Shown piece after piece: positions 26,055 to 38,400 of a stretch of 64,000 nt of DNA. The position numbers were made by a program, and so were the translations under genes. This stretch comes from Polyodon spathula (taxonomy: Eukaryota > Chordata > Actinopteri > Acipenseriformes > Polyodontidae): positions 9,345,427-9,409,426 of the forward strand of contig NC_054545.1 in NCBI RefSeq assembly GCF_017654505.1, written 5' to 3'. The notes beneath the pieces were generated by a model. It saw nothing but the letters and a program-made list of their open reading frames with translations. It made no database searches and was not told where the DNA came from. Each line of letters begins with the position of its first letter. The stretch's first letter is position 1.

Positions 26055-26094
26055 AATATATATATATATATATTTATTATATATCAGCGTATAC

Positions 26095-26146
<52 letters not shown>
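26055..26146. repeat. (TA)n microsatellite, interrupted
   Basis: Two TA blocks (26055-26078 and 26096-26146) are separated by a short unique stretch. The LTR-like unit begins immediately after the second block. Confidence 0.9.
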
Positions 26147-26149
<3 letters not shown>

Positions 26150-26629
26150 AGGTAGCAGGGGGAGGGTCAGATTCCTCCCTGCCTAAAAACATGTGCAAAT
26201 ACTTGTTTTATTTAATTTAGTTCTGTTGTTTAATTGGATTGTTAATTGTTTTATTGTTAATTATCCCCTGCACCTGGAGGTAATTGGAAATTAGAACCAG
26301 GTGCAGGGTATTTAAAGAGTGCAGCCAGTTTGTTCTGGGCTGCTGCTGTGCAGCGTAGAGCCTGACTGGAAGTTGCAAGGTCTGTTTAAAACCTAAGTTT
26401 TTGGTTTCGTGTTATATGTCAGGTAAACAGCTTAGCTGTCGTGCGCGTTAGTCAGGGACCTGCATATGTGTAGTGAGTGCTCAATGAGAGCTAGGTTTTT
26501 GTTTTGTTTTGTTTGTTTGTTTTGTATTTTGAATAAAAGTGTGCATAAGCGCTAAAGATCAAAGTATTTATCTCTGGGTCACGTTTTTAAAGAGGCATGA
26601 ACCCGAGCCATGGCCGAGCCTGTTCACAA
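26147..26629 (+). mobile_element. probable solo LTR inserted in a TA microsatellite
   Basis: The unit runs from GTAAGGTAGCAGGGGG to GAGCCTGTTCACA and sits between TA-rich repeats (ATATA-type flanks on both sides). It has LTR layout: a TATA-like GTATTTAAAGAGTGCAGC near 26308 and a polyadenylation signal AATAAAAG near 26532, about 225 bp apart. A perfect 12-bp inverted repeat (CCCTGCACCTGG / CCAGGTGCAGGG) lies directly before the TATA box. There is no internal retroelement body. The exact 5' end is uncertain, since the expected TG is blurred by the TA tract. Confidence 0.6.
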
Positions 26630-26939
26630 TATACATACATATATACATACTGTGCCAGCATTTCATACTTCTAACAGATAAATGTATATTTCCGGTTTAG
26701 CACTACAGTGAATTTAACTGATGAACAACATCTAATGTTTGCACCTATCTCTAGTTGTACTTCTTGTGACTCAGTACCTGTTACAGGGCAGTGTACAGAA
26801 TTAAACACAAGTGCTTTAAAATGTATTGAAGAAATGCAGTTTACATTGTTTTTTTTTTCTCAAATTGATTTAACACAGAAAACTATACTTTTAACTAATA
26901 TGCACAATGTTATCTTTTTTCTGAACCCCCCCCCCCCCC

Positions 26940-27660
26940 TGCGTAGGGAATATAGTACTCTTGTACTCATCTCGTCTTCACCTTTCTGTCCCCTCTTACC
27001 TCCAGACTATTTCTCCCTACACACCCTCTCGCCCCCTCTGTTCCTCTGCCACTGGCAGATTGGCTGTACCCTCCCTCTGCTTCCCTGCCTCCAGAGCCTT
27101 CTCCTCCTTGACCCTTGCCCCTCAGTGGTGGAGCGACCTACCTACTGATATGAGGACTGCTCAGTCCTTGACCACCTTCCGGCGCCTCGTCAAGACACAT
27201 CTGTTCAGAAAGCACCTGTAAACCTCACAACTCTCCGCTATACTATAAAGGCACCCAGTTGTATCAGTACTTGCATCATCTTGTACTTGCAATTAACTGT
27301 TCCACACTTTGCTGTATTCAGTACTGCTCTTAATCATTATTATATTTTCTGTATCTTGTATTTGATTTTACTCTTAAAGGTATCCGTATTCACGTTGTTT
27401 GTAATTGCTGTTATTTGAAATCGTTCTTATCCATTTATTGTACTGACCACTTGCTCTTAATGGAATTTACTCTCGTAAGCAAATATTTTTAAGTTTAACT
27501 ACTCTTGTCGAAATAGCTCTCAAATGTAATTATTTAATGTATTTTTATTTTTTCTCACTTGAAATTGCTCTTATTTACTACTTATTTTATTGTATTTAAT
27601 AACTGCTCTTATCTGTAATGTGATATTTTGTATTGTGATACTTTGTAATATAATAATAAT
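26940..27660 (+). mobile_element. 5'-truncated LINE: end of ORF2 and 3' UTR
   Basis: The frame from 26961 to the TAA at 27219-27221 encodes the C-terminal tail of LINE ORF2. It contains SSRLHLSVPSY, then RAFSSLTLAPQWWSDLP and TAQSLTTFRRLVKTHLFRKH. The [ST]L-[TS]-F-[KR]x-L-KTHLF ending is a hallmark of CR1/L2-like elements in fish. The 3' UTR (27222-27660) repeats a GCTCTTA-like motif every about 60 bp and ends in ATAATAATAATA. A C13 run precedes the truncation point. Confidence 0.82.
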
Positions 27661-28398
27661 AATAGTGGAGACGGATGTACATCCATCCTTATCTCCGTAG
27701 GTTTGTCTCACTTTGCATTTCACCATATATCAAGCTTAAGTTAATTGGGAATATCAGAATTAGGGGATATGTCTGTATATTCAATTATCATGAAAGTTGG
27801 TATTTTCATTTTTTAGCTTAAGAGAGTTCAGTTCAGTGTCTGGGGATATGTGGTGGTATCAGCCTGTCTCCTCATCATCCTTCTGTATACCACACTACCG
27901 TATCTGGAGAATCGCTTTTAAGCATTTCATTGGTAATTCTTAGCCTACATTATTCTGTACATGTCATGATCATCAGCTTTTTCATCATGTTGAGAGCTCG
28001 AATTTGGAATTTACAGTTGTCTAAACAATGTTGGTAAACAGACCATAAAAATGTCTAATGCACATACACATTTATGACAGACTTAAACCCATGAATTGTA
28101 GTGTGATAAGAAAACAAATTCCTTAATTTATTTTCCTGCTTTTGTGTAAACTCATATTTTTACACTCCAGCAGATTCAATATACACAAGCCTAGCAATGC
28201 TCTGTCTCTTCTGTTGAAAATGATTCTGAAACACACTGATAGTGGTGATGTATTATCAGTGGATCAGTCAAATTCTCCAGCGCATCTGTTAAAAGCACAT
28301 ATGCTTCCATCAAAATTTTCAAAGGTTTCTGCTTGTTAACACAGGGAATTAATTCTGTCTGTCTGACTATTCTTGTACTTCTCAGACGCTTCTACATT

Positions 28399-28402
<4 letters not shown>

Positions 28403-28459
<57 letters not shown>
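28403..28459. repeat. (TA)n microsatellite
   Basis: About 28 TA units. Confidence 0.95.
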
Positions 28460-28462
<3 letters not shown>

Positions 28463-29169
28463 TGGATGTACTGTATAGGTCTAAGTCAGGCAAGTTCACA
28501 AAGGAATTGAATATATTACGGCTACATTTTACAACAAACGGTTGCTTTTATAGTGTTAGAATAAGGATAGGGCATACTTGGCAAAATTTGGGGGAGACTC
28601 TTAGTGGAGAGCTGGGAGGTGGGAAGAGATGTGCACCAAGGAAAACACACATTTATAAAAATGTACTATAACAATATAGCATGCCATTACTTGTCTTACT
28701 TAAAATGTATCATCTTGTGCCTCAGCTTAAATAGAAAATGGTTTGTTTTTACATTTCCCTTCGATTTTTATGTTTTTAAAGTGGTTTATTCATTTTCCCT
28801 ATTATTGTCTGCTACAAGAGTATAAGTTCAGTTCCTTGCTAGGTTTGGTTTGTAGGGGATTGCCTCGTTGAAAATGCCATGTGATGCTTTGACCTTTCAA
28901 TTATGTTGGCTTTACCTATACAGTACCATACTAAATATGGAGGCAACAAAAAAATAACTACCAGTACCTGCAGGAAATAGGAGCCTGTACAAGAGAGGGA
29001 GCTTGCATTATACTCATCATTACTGAAACAATACTGGCGGCAGCAGAGTCATTATTGGATCTTTGGAAAAATAAGGGGACTTTGGTGCTCAGTCTTTCTG
29101 TATAGCCGGCAATTACTGTAATTAGACACTTCCCTTTGAAAACATCACAGTAACAGCAACTTATTATTT

Positions 29170-29260
29170 ATGACTAGAAGTGCAGAGGGGAGATTTGAAC
29201 CCCTGACCCTAAGATCCAAAGGTGAACTCTCTGATACATTAGCTTTAAGTGTCAATTCCC
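29170..29260 (-). mobile_element. tRNA-like relic (old SINE head)
   Basis: On the minus strand a B-box-like GGGTTCAAATCTC (29190-29202) is flanked by a short pairing stem. A degenerate A-box (AGCTAATGTATCAGAG) lies about 40 bp upstream. Anticodon and acceptor stems are poor, so it is a SINE or tRNA relic and not a working tRNA. Confidence 0.35.
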
Positions 29261-30284
29261 CTGCTGAGCATCAGACAAGTGTTACAGTGTTCATCATAGG
29301 GAGAGAGGCTTTTGCATTATTCAATGGAGTAAAGAATAAAATAGATCTGGAGACATGTGTAGAGGTATTTTTATTATAAAATCGCTCTATGATACTTCAT
29401 GAAACAACATTTTTGGATTGTCTGCAAAAAAGAAGTATAGTACAAAGGGTTAATTATGTGCCAAGTGAACGTGCTTTTTAAGACTAGAAACACTATCAAT
29501 CCTGCGTTTTACATTGTTTAGCTGAACACTGGCAACAACATTTTAATGCAGCATAACAAAAACTTTGCAGATCGATACCTCCATTTGTTCTGCTTCTGAA
29601 ACCCATCTCACCAAGGAATCTCTCTTTGGAATCAAAGTGTTGCACAGTGACCACTACTGGTAAGTTTAGTCTGGAGCAGATGTGCTTTCAGGAAACCTGT
29701 GCCTTGCAATGCCCATTCGCCACAGTTAGTGGCAAAATATCAAAGGGTAAATCATTAACCTGCAGAGCATTTACTGTCAACAGTCAAAGTACAAAATGAT
29801 AGCTAGATCTTCAGTTTGTATCACAGTCTGCTCAGATAAATGACATTACACTCAAGAGGGTCAATCCACAAGTCACACTCAGGAGCTATCATCCACTCCC
29901 TCCATTGCACAAAACAGACGTAAAAAAATAGCCCCCCCCCACCCCAAGGTCAGCGCCATGGGTACGATGTCTTAGTAATTCATTAAGGGATTAATATTTG
30001 TTAATGTATTGTTAACCATGCCTTAATAAACTGCTGATTTATGTTAAGTTCTCTCTTTATATATTTTTTTTAATGCGTGTGCCAGTTAACATGGTCATAG
30101 CAGACAAAAGAAGCCTCTGAAGTTGACTGATCCCAGTTATACGAATACGTGTGAAGATCCCATACACGATGGACAAAGATTAAGATTATGGAAAGAAATT
30201 GGAAAGCGTAAAGGGGTTATGTAAAGTAGTTTTTTTTTTGCAGAAGTTACTTCTTTTTTTCTTCCTTTCAGCAAATATAACATA

Positions 30285-30545
30285 ATCCTGAAGCCAGGCC
30301 AGTAAGCTGGTGTTAATTTTAAACACTTCTATTTCCCATCTTCAGCTGCTGGCCACCGCTGAATGCCTCACTGATCTGACAGATTATTTGTTTAGTATTG
30401 CTCGGCACACTGAACAGGGCTGGTTCCGCTGAAGACTTTATTACCCATCTGCCACAAGGCACAACTGTGAAATAATTCATTCTATTTACCCTAACAAATC
30501 GTCTCTCATGGGGTGCAGACTGTGGTAAAGGATAGAAAAAAATGT
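30285..30545. promoter_or_regulatory. candidate conserved non-coding element
   Basis: Repeat-free sequence with a CAGCTG E-box (CTTCAGCTGCTGG), AATAATTCATTC and several TGG/CCA half-sites. A minus-strand ORF (30319-30711) crosses it but resembles no protein. Enhancer identity is inferred from texture and location. Confidence 0.25.
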
Positions 30546-33500
30546 AATCAGATAATTTTACAGTTAAATCTATGAGAAACACTTTTAACATAGCAGAATG
30601 AAAAAGCACCATATCAGCACTGTCTGCATAATGCAACATAAATACATCTAAGGTTTCTTTTCCTAACATAAAAATGCTATCTGAATGCAAGTCCCTAAAA
30701 AGCACTGACAAGGAATGACAGCATTACCTTGAAACCTTATATTTTATTCTCCAAAATATTTGAATAGAACATGACATACTGTACCAGTACCACATACAAA
30801 TGACCGGTGATGAGCAAGATCTGCAATGGAGAACCTGTGAAGGTGCTTACACCAGCTCAATCCCTTTCTCTTTCAACAGTCAATGGTGCGATTTCATATT
30901 TTAAGCAAAAATAAACAATTCTAAACACTGGTCTCGCAAAGGTTAAGAAACAGAGTGCTAACCTGTAGCGCCTCAGACCCTTCTACAAATCAGTTGTGTA
31001 CAGTTTACAGGCAATGTTAATGGATTCTTAATGTATATTCAGTAGGATGAAAAAAAAGGCTGTTATGTGCTGCGGTTGCTGCAGGAGCTGGTTAAATGAT
31101 TCAGGGAACTACGGCTTTCATTTAGTTTTGTGCCCTCCAGTCTGTTTATACTGGTCGATACACTTGTCTGAAGAATATAATAGATTAGCACATCATTCAA
31201 CAAACTAGAGGGAAAGCAGACTCAAGGCGACAGAGACAGAAAAGTAAATTACAGTTAGCAGTGGAGGTAGGCCATGCCTGGAGCTAGGAAACATCATATC
31301 AGCTCACAACTTCCATTTGAGCAGAATGCTATCAGAATTGAGAGAAATGAAAACTTGTTCAAATTAAATAAAACAATTTAATCAAATAAAAAAATACAAT
31401 CACTCCAGAGCAAACCCTTCTGGTACAGCAGCAGCTTTGTCTTGATATAATACAAAGAAGAACTTAAAATGCAAATACTTGACGGAAACTGCAAACATGT
31501 ACAGTATTGACAATGAAAAAGTTTTTATTTATTACAGTAGAGTTAGATGCTGTTTTTTTTTTTACAATAACCATTGCAAAAGACAGACAGTGAATTTTAT
31601 CTGGAAAGAAATGTCAAGTGTTTTACAACCTTTGCGTGCTGTATATCTGAACAAAAAATACAACACTCTGAATGACTAATGTTACTACAGTTGCCAAAGC
31701 CTCTGTATAGAACAGGAAAAACATACAGACAATCTGTATTGATTTAATTCCCTACTATGTTTAGCCCAAAAATTACAGCACAATCAGGGATTAATTTCCA
31801 TCAAAAGAATGGCGGGCATAAAATGATAAAATGGGTATTTCAGACTATTGGTAGGGCTTTTGTCTGAAACCTTTTCATCATTAAAACCCTACAGTTATGT
31901 ACAACATCATGTACAGTTTTATAAAAGCAATAAGAAACTCTATGAACATCCACATTTCTATCCAGTTTTGATTGATGTAAACATGGCATACCAATTGGAA
32001 GCTAGGGCCTGAGAGTTATACATTTTATTAAATGTGAAATTTCGACACTTATAACTTCTCATAAAATATGTCACTATTTCTAGAAAGGCAATGGAGATAT
32101 AACAGCAAACTCAAAGCATTTTTTGCAAGAATAATTCACAGCATTTTTCAAATTCTGTTTCCAAAGACTGACTCACAGACTTCAATTCACAATCAATTGG
32201 CTGGTCTAATGCAATGTAAAATACAATGTTAGTAGCAAAAAGGTATAACACTGTAACACTTCGAGACTGCTGGTGTTGTCAATAGGCTGAAAAGATAAAT
32301 TTGGTTTCTTTTCAGATCATCCAACAAAGAATATGTTATTCCATTAAACAGGGTGGATATATACAGTATGTTGTTGACTATTGTTTTGAATTACATATTG
32401 CAATTTGTATGGTTGCATTCTTTAAAAAGGGATTACCCTTGACCACAAAGTGCAACACAGATATGTGAAAGCAGTTCCATAGATCTTCTAAACGACACCT
32501 ATTTGCACTTAAATGAAGAAACTTAAATACTGGAACACTATTACAGCACCACACCACACCATATGTGATTTAATTTCAACATCCTACCTTATATGCCATC
32601 AAAGGAAATGTCCTTTGAAGCATTGCCAGGACTGCATTCTTTAACTAGATATGCTAGATGTGCCCTTTAAAATCCACAACACCTCATTCCTACTATGACT
32701 GACTGTATGATGGATATATCACTGCAGCTGACTTGTCTTTGAAGGTTAAACTATAAAAGATGCTGCAGGTATAAGCTGAGGTCCATTCTTTTAAACAAGG
32801 TGGTGTTTCTTGAGTCTAATGTAGATGTACAGACACCATGAAAATCACCTTTAAGCCACTGCTACATCACTCCCCATGTTCCTGATGTTCACCTTGTATT
32901 CAAGACGTTTTCGTGTACATGCACAGTATGTGTACATGTGTCAGTGTGGGGGTAAAGCTAATAAAAGAAGCACACTGAATGGTCAACCCCAGAACACACT
33001 CTAGGTCTGGTGTATTTTTGTTCTTCAACCTGTCAAGCCCCAGTTCACTCCATCATCATTCCGTTACACCTGTTTGAGTGCCAGCAGACTACTTTGGACT
33101 TTATTTCTACTAGGTACATTGCTTTTAATACCGCTTTCCTCTTAACACCTCAATCATAATACACTCCTACTCTTAAAACCATCTCAGCACTAAGTGGAGT
33201 AAGTCATAAAAACTGTCCAATAAATTTCTAATAAATTCCGTTATACACAGCAAAAAAAAAATTCAGTTATGGCCTGTGTTTTAATTCGAGTATAGTGGTG
33301 AGTGTATTCAAATCACCAACAGTGACTGCCCAAGTATAATAACAGGAATGTGAATAACTGCAAGAAAAGACTAACAAAAACATTACTGCCCGATGACATG
33401 ACATACAGGTAGCCATTTTCAAAGAAGCATCATTAACTTGAATATAAATTGTTATAGTTTCAGTGCTTCGTTATTAGTCTCTGTTCCAATACATAGTACC

Positions 33501-34813
33501 AGCTTGAACAGATTGAAAATGCTGATCAAACCCTCGTATTATTTGACATGCCAAATAATACCAAAGTTTACAAAAAAAGGGAGAAAAACAGGTGTGAGTA
33601 ACCATAACTGGAAATGAGAAGCAGTGTATAACTGTAATAATCTGTGTGACAGCAGACAGCTGCAAACTGCCTCCATACATCCTTTTCACATATGCATAAT
33701 TTAGGTTGTATCTTTGAAAATGCATCTTTATTTGAAGGTTTATTTTTTCCTCAAATTCAGGGTGGGAAATTTGGGCTGCGTCAAATTTAAGGATGTCTTA
33801 CATTCAAAGGACTACGGTAGATTCACCTTTCAAACAGACTCTTTTCCATTTTTCATTCTGTTGCTTTCATTTCTCACCCTTTTATATTTTAAGGTTATAT
33901 CAGTCAGGATATCACAGGTAGAATAATTGTCCTTGTGATTCTGAACTGTATATATTGATTCTTTACTAATTATCTATCACATTGGCTGGGTCTCCTGAGC
34001 ATCACTCCAGGTGTTCCTGATGATAATGAATGGATGAAGTTATCATCCAAATATACAAAGCAGTCGTGACATTTCAGAAATCCTCTAAGCAAATTTCTCT
34101 TATCTCCCTAAAGTCAACCAGAGGTAGCTAGGCTCTGCGTTCAACTAAAAGGCATCATTAAGTCAGAGTAATTAGTTCTCATTTGTAAAGCCACAGTAAA
34201 CAAAACACGATTGTTGTATTAATAGTATTCATAAATTATACACTTTGTGGTTATTTTTCATGCCTTGATTGAGACTTTTGACCCCAGTCAAAAGAAGGAA
34301 CATACTAAACTCTCAGTAGGCAGTTACAAGAAGGTGGTTTATTTATACATACTTGAGCTTTTTAAAAAATATAACCCTCCGGTGAGAAGTTTATGCATTC
34401 AATGGCTTACATATCCAACCTTGCTAAGCTACTCAAGAGCAATGCCAAGGAAGTGTAAAAGTATAAGAGATGAAGGAAAGTGCAGTGAGCACATGAGTAA
34501 CTCTCGGGCCTCCCAATAACCCACCTTTAATCTTGAGCTGAGTTACAGGCCTGTATCGTCTTCATGGCTCATTATTCTCTTTCCTTGCTGACTCACTTTC
34601 CAAGTCATGTCAATTCAGTAACAATGGAAAGAAGCCTAGCACGTGTCTGAGAGGGTATACAGAAACCCATAGGGTAAGATATGGTTCCAAGTGGGCAATG
34701 CAAAAATAACCAGTGTTACTTAGGTAGAACTATCTCTTTTACCTGTTTATCCCAGTTGAAATAAAAACATATTTCATAAAATATCTTTTAAATATAAACT
34801 TCAATAAAATGAC

Positions 34814-35156
34814 TGTGGCAAGAAATGGCGTTGCGGTGACATCAGACCAGAAGGAAGCACATACAAAAACAAAGGTACGGTGCAATGGCGCTTGCACTGT
34901 TTATTTTTAACACAAAAATAAATAAAATATTTAAACAAAAATAAACACTTGATCACAGAGCAAAATAAAAGGTTTTAAATATAATAAATCACGAACACAA
35001 AACAAAAGAATAAACTCCAGGTCAGGCTGGGCAAATCGCCTTCACTGTACCTGTACGTTTCAGTTTCGTTTTAAATCCGCTCCCGTTCTCGCCACTTCTC
35101 CAACACCCACACCGAAGTGCAGAGGTACTTTTATACAGGTGACCATCTCCCATCTC
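34814..35156 (-). mobile_element. LTR-like fragment truncated at a palindromic element
   Basis: On the minus strand it has a TATA box (CTGTATAAAAGTACC, near 35137), several AATAAA-type signals including AATAAACAGTGC (about 34895), and ends GCCACA, a CA terminus, at 34814. Its 5' (U3) side stops at 35156, where the palindromic element starts, leaving almost no U3. No internal retroelement sequence remains. Confidence 0.5.
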
Positions 35157-35498
35157 TCGAGATTTACGATTATACTGTAAATTTACAGTATAATTGTAAA
35201 TCTCAAAAAACTACTCACTTCTAAATCTTTTGTAGTCATTTTTGTATTACTTTAGTATAAATACATGTTAATTTGGATTCATATGTTGTTTTTTTCTGAC
35301 TTTATGTGAACGAAAAGACACAAAAGCGCTCGTTTTCTCATTGGAAATAGTGATATTTTGAAATGTACCTGTCCTGGTCACAAAAGCAAAGTTTGTGGGG
35401 AATAATAGCCATTTTCTATACTTTTGAGGCATAAGCAATTAGGAAATAACACTTACTACCCAGGAACAAAAAAAATAAATAATTTGTTACACAGTGTA
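35155..35498. mobile_element. palindromic element, copy 1: one full arm and the centre
   Basis: The centre is CTGTAAATTTACAG (35175-35188). The right arm runs about 316 bp to the TTACACAGTGTA end. The left arm is cut to about 25 bp, so this is half of a palindrome. Its 35339-35467 segment matches the 129-bp arm segment of the copy at 55187-55676 with about 3 differences. There is no coding sequence. A non-autonomous fold-back DNA transposon is the best guess. Confidence 0.75.
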
Positions 35499-38400
35499 GT
35501 GGGTCGGTGCTCACAAATGGTTGAAAACCATTGACTTAATTCCCCCCTGTTGTGCTCTAAATTACTTTTGGATCCACAAACATCAAATCTTCACGCTTTC
35601 CGCATTCCATCTGTCGTGGCAACATGTAGCCAATGCACATAGCACTGATGCTGCCCTTCACACAAAACCACTAACAGCCCCCACCTATCTGTGTTGCCCC
35701 AACAGAAGACAGGGTTTTATTTTTAGATTTCTGAAATTGGAATCCTGTCCCTCACATGACTACTGTGACTTTCTGTTCTCGCTCAAAGAAGGTCAAGTCT
35801 CATTTCTTATTCTTCATATGACTTTTCCATTCTTTATGTGAGCTTGTTATATCCATATATGATGGGTTTCCAGACCTAATATATGGTAAGATTACAGGTA
35901 TATATTTTTTGCAGCTATCAGATATCCCCACAGTAATGTCTATATGTGTGGCCATTATGGCTTGAGCCCAAGATAACCAAAAACACATTACTTAATAAAT
36001 GTCCATATAAAAAAGCTGATTAAATATATTACTGCAATATTCATGACATTGCAGTGCAAACCTGTGGAACTGAACCAGCATGACATTTTGGTGACATAAG
36101 CAATGAACGACAGTGTTTTTTTTTGAATTACATTTATTCACAATCAACCTTTTGCCTTTTACTTACACGCTTTACACTGATAAGTAGCAACTGTTGCAAA
36201 CACTGGTTACTATCTAAAAGGTTTAAACCATCCAACATGGCTTTGGATGACTCGATAATCCAATGTGCAAATGCAAGGGCCAGCACAAGTAGTATATCAC
36301 ACCCGTTTTCATTGCACTTGCTACTAACCAAGCAGACAGCTTTACTATATTTAAAACATAGGGCAAAATATTCAAATGCCTTGAGTGTGTCGCAAGTGGA
36401 GTTGTAGGTGACTTGTGTCGCAAGGGGAGTTGCACTTTTGAGGGAGATTCAAAATAGATTATGCGCTGATAAAAATGGGTTTGCGAGTTGTTCTCTCCAA
36501 GTGCTTTTTCCACAAATTTGGGAGAGGTGTCATGAAAAATCCCGCAAGTTCACCACCACGAGCTAAATTCAAAAGTTAATTTGTTCGCAAATCACAATAT
36601 TGCATGGGAATCACTTAACACTGGTTACACTTAATTATTCCACAGGAAGTAGGACAATCTCTGTTTCTAGTTAAAGAGTGAGCATGGCCTTTTGACAGCT
36701 ATATTTGCAAATGTTAGCAAAGCAATAGAAAAAGAGGAACTATCATGCGGGCAGAATATGCAGACAACAAATAACGTACAAAAAAATGATACACACGCCC
36801 TACACAAACATTGGTTTGACCCATGGTCCGTGCTGTAGTAATATATAGCTATATCTAACATTATTAGCGCTGTGAATGCAACAGAACCTGCAGTTTGTGA
36901 AGATTATAATAAATAAATAAATAAATAAACTTCTGTTTAGACTAGATAGTTGTTAGCTTGGTTTGTTTTTAAGAAACCTGTTTTTTCTTACCCAAAATAA
37001 ACTTCAGACCAAAAAGTTATGTCAACCTTAAAATGTTCTTATTCATTGCAAAAAACAAACAAGCAATACACACTTGTGCATAATGAGTTATGTATTCATA
37101 TTTTTCCTTTATAGTATACTTTCATTGCAGCATTAATGCCATCATCTTCCTTTGATTCCATCTAGTCTACAACAACTATTCGCCTGCTTACTTCATTTTT
37201 AAGTTGCGTCCTACAAAACCTATTGTTGTGTGGCATGTTAAGTGGCAAGCCTGAAGCAGCAGCCAGTTGGTTGGTGCACAGATTCCTTGCACTAGAAAGG
37301 TTGATGGCATTTACTAGCATCACCTTTCAACTCTCTGCACATCAATGCTGGCAGACAGCAGCATGAAATATGATCCCTGGCAGATAGTGGATCCTCATTC
37401 ATCTGACTATGGGCTCTGTGCTCCATTGCACAAACAGCGTCTCTCCCACTTCTGAGAGGAGACTAATAAAAAAGGCATCAATTTTCAGCTCTAGCACTAC
37501 TGTGATCTCTTTATATGTTCGACATCCAACATTAAATTAAAATGCTGTTATAAATTCTACTTTCTGAATTTGCAATGAGTGTTGGGTTTTTGTCGCATGA
37601 GACTGCAGCAAATCTTGTCAAAAGCAAGGAAGCATGTCTTGTTCACTCAGAATTAATGTTGTGGATGAAAGGGAGAGGGAAAGGATGGAAAATAGGGTGA
37701 GCTACAGATGTCAGAAGTACAAAGTGAGAAAACAATTTTTTTTTTTTAGAAATGTGTGTATCTTTAATGTACATGCTAGTTATACCGACACATTAATGTG
37801 ACTCGACCGAAGCGTCCTGCTAAAATCTGTTTTCTTAGTATCGTTATGATTCCTTTACTGTCAAAAAAAGAGGAAGCTTTCTTTGAAAATATACAGTGCT
37901 TCAAAATCTCACGCTTTTATCGTATTAGATGTAATCATGATTAGAAGTATAAACCGATGCCTTCCTGATTTGTATGACAGCTATTATTCCAGCATATTTT
38001 CTGAAATAATTAGACTGTGTAGATGTCATATTGCGCAGACAATGTAAGATTTTATGTCCAAAACGCATCATGGTATATATAAAAAAGAGTATGGTAGTTG
38101 CTACTATTAATACCCAAAGGGAACAACTGTAGCTTTTTATATACTATGGGGATGGTATCTTCCACATTTGCCTTCAAGCCTACCAACAGCTTACTCGACT
38201 AGTAGAACCAAAGACTCTATGGATCTAAAGCTTATTAAATCCAGGGTTCTCTGGTGTTCAGGAATTCTGGGTCTCAAAGTGTACATCTGACATGAAAAAT
38301 ACTTTGTAAATTGAACTCTTCCCTAGGCTGTGGGCAGCAATGCCAGAACCTCTCAACACTCTGAACTTTCCAGAGTTCCAAACCAACTTTTTTTTTTTTT

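Larger units (their letters stand above)
27661..34813. other. intron stretch, mostly unique sequence
   Basis: It contains the (TA)n tract at 28403-28459, a tRNA-like relic at 29170-29260, a C-run at about 29931-29945 and a candidate regulatory stretch at 30285-30545. No coding gene is supported. Short ORFs match nothing I know. Confidence 0.6.

Noticed and set aside
26708..27148. 146-residue plus-strand ORF
   Set aside because: It is in the wrong frame relative to the LINE C-terminal reading (26961-27221) and crosses the C-run.
29170..29260. Functional tRNA gene
   Set aside because: The A-box, anticodon stem and acceptor stem are too degenerate.
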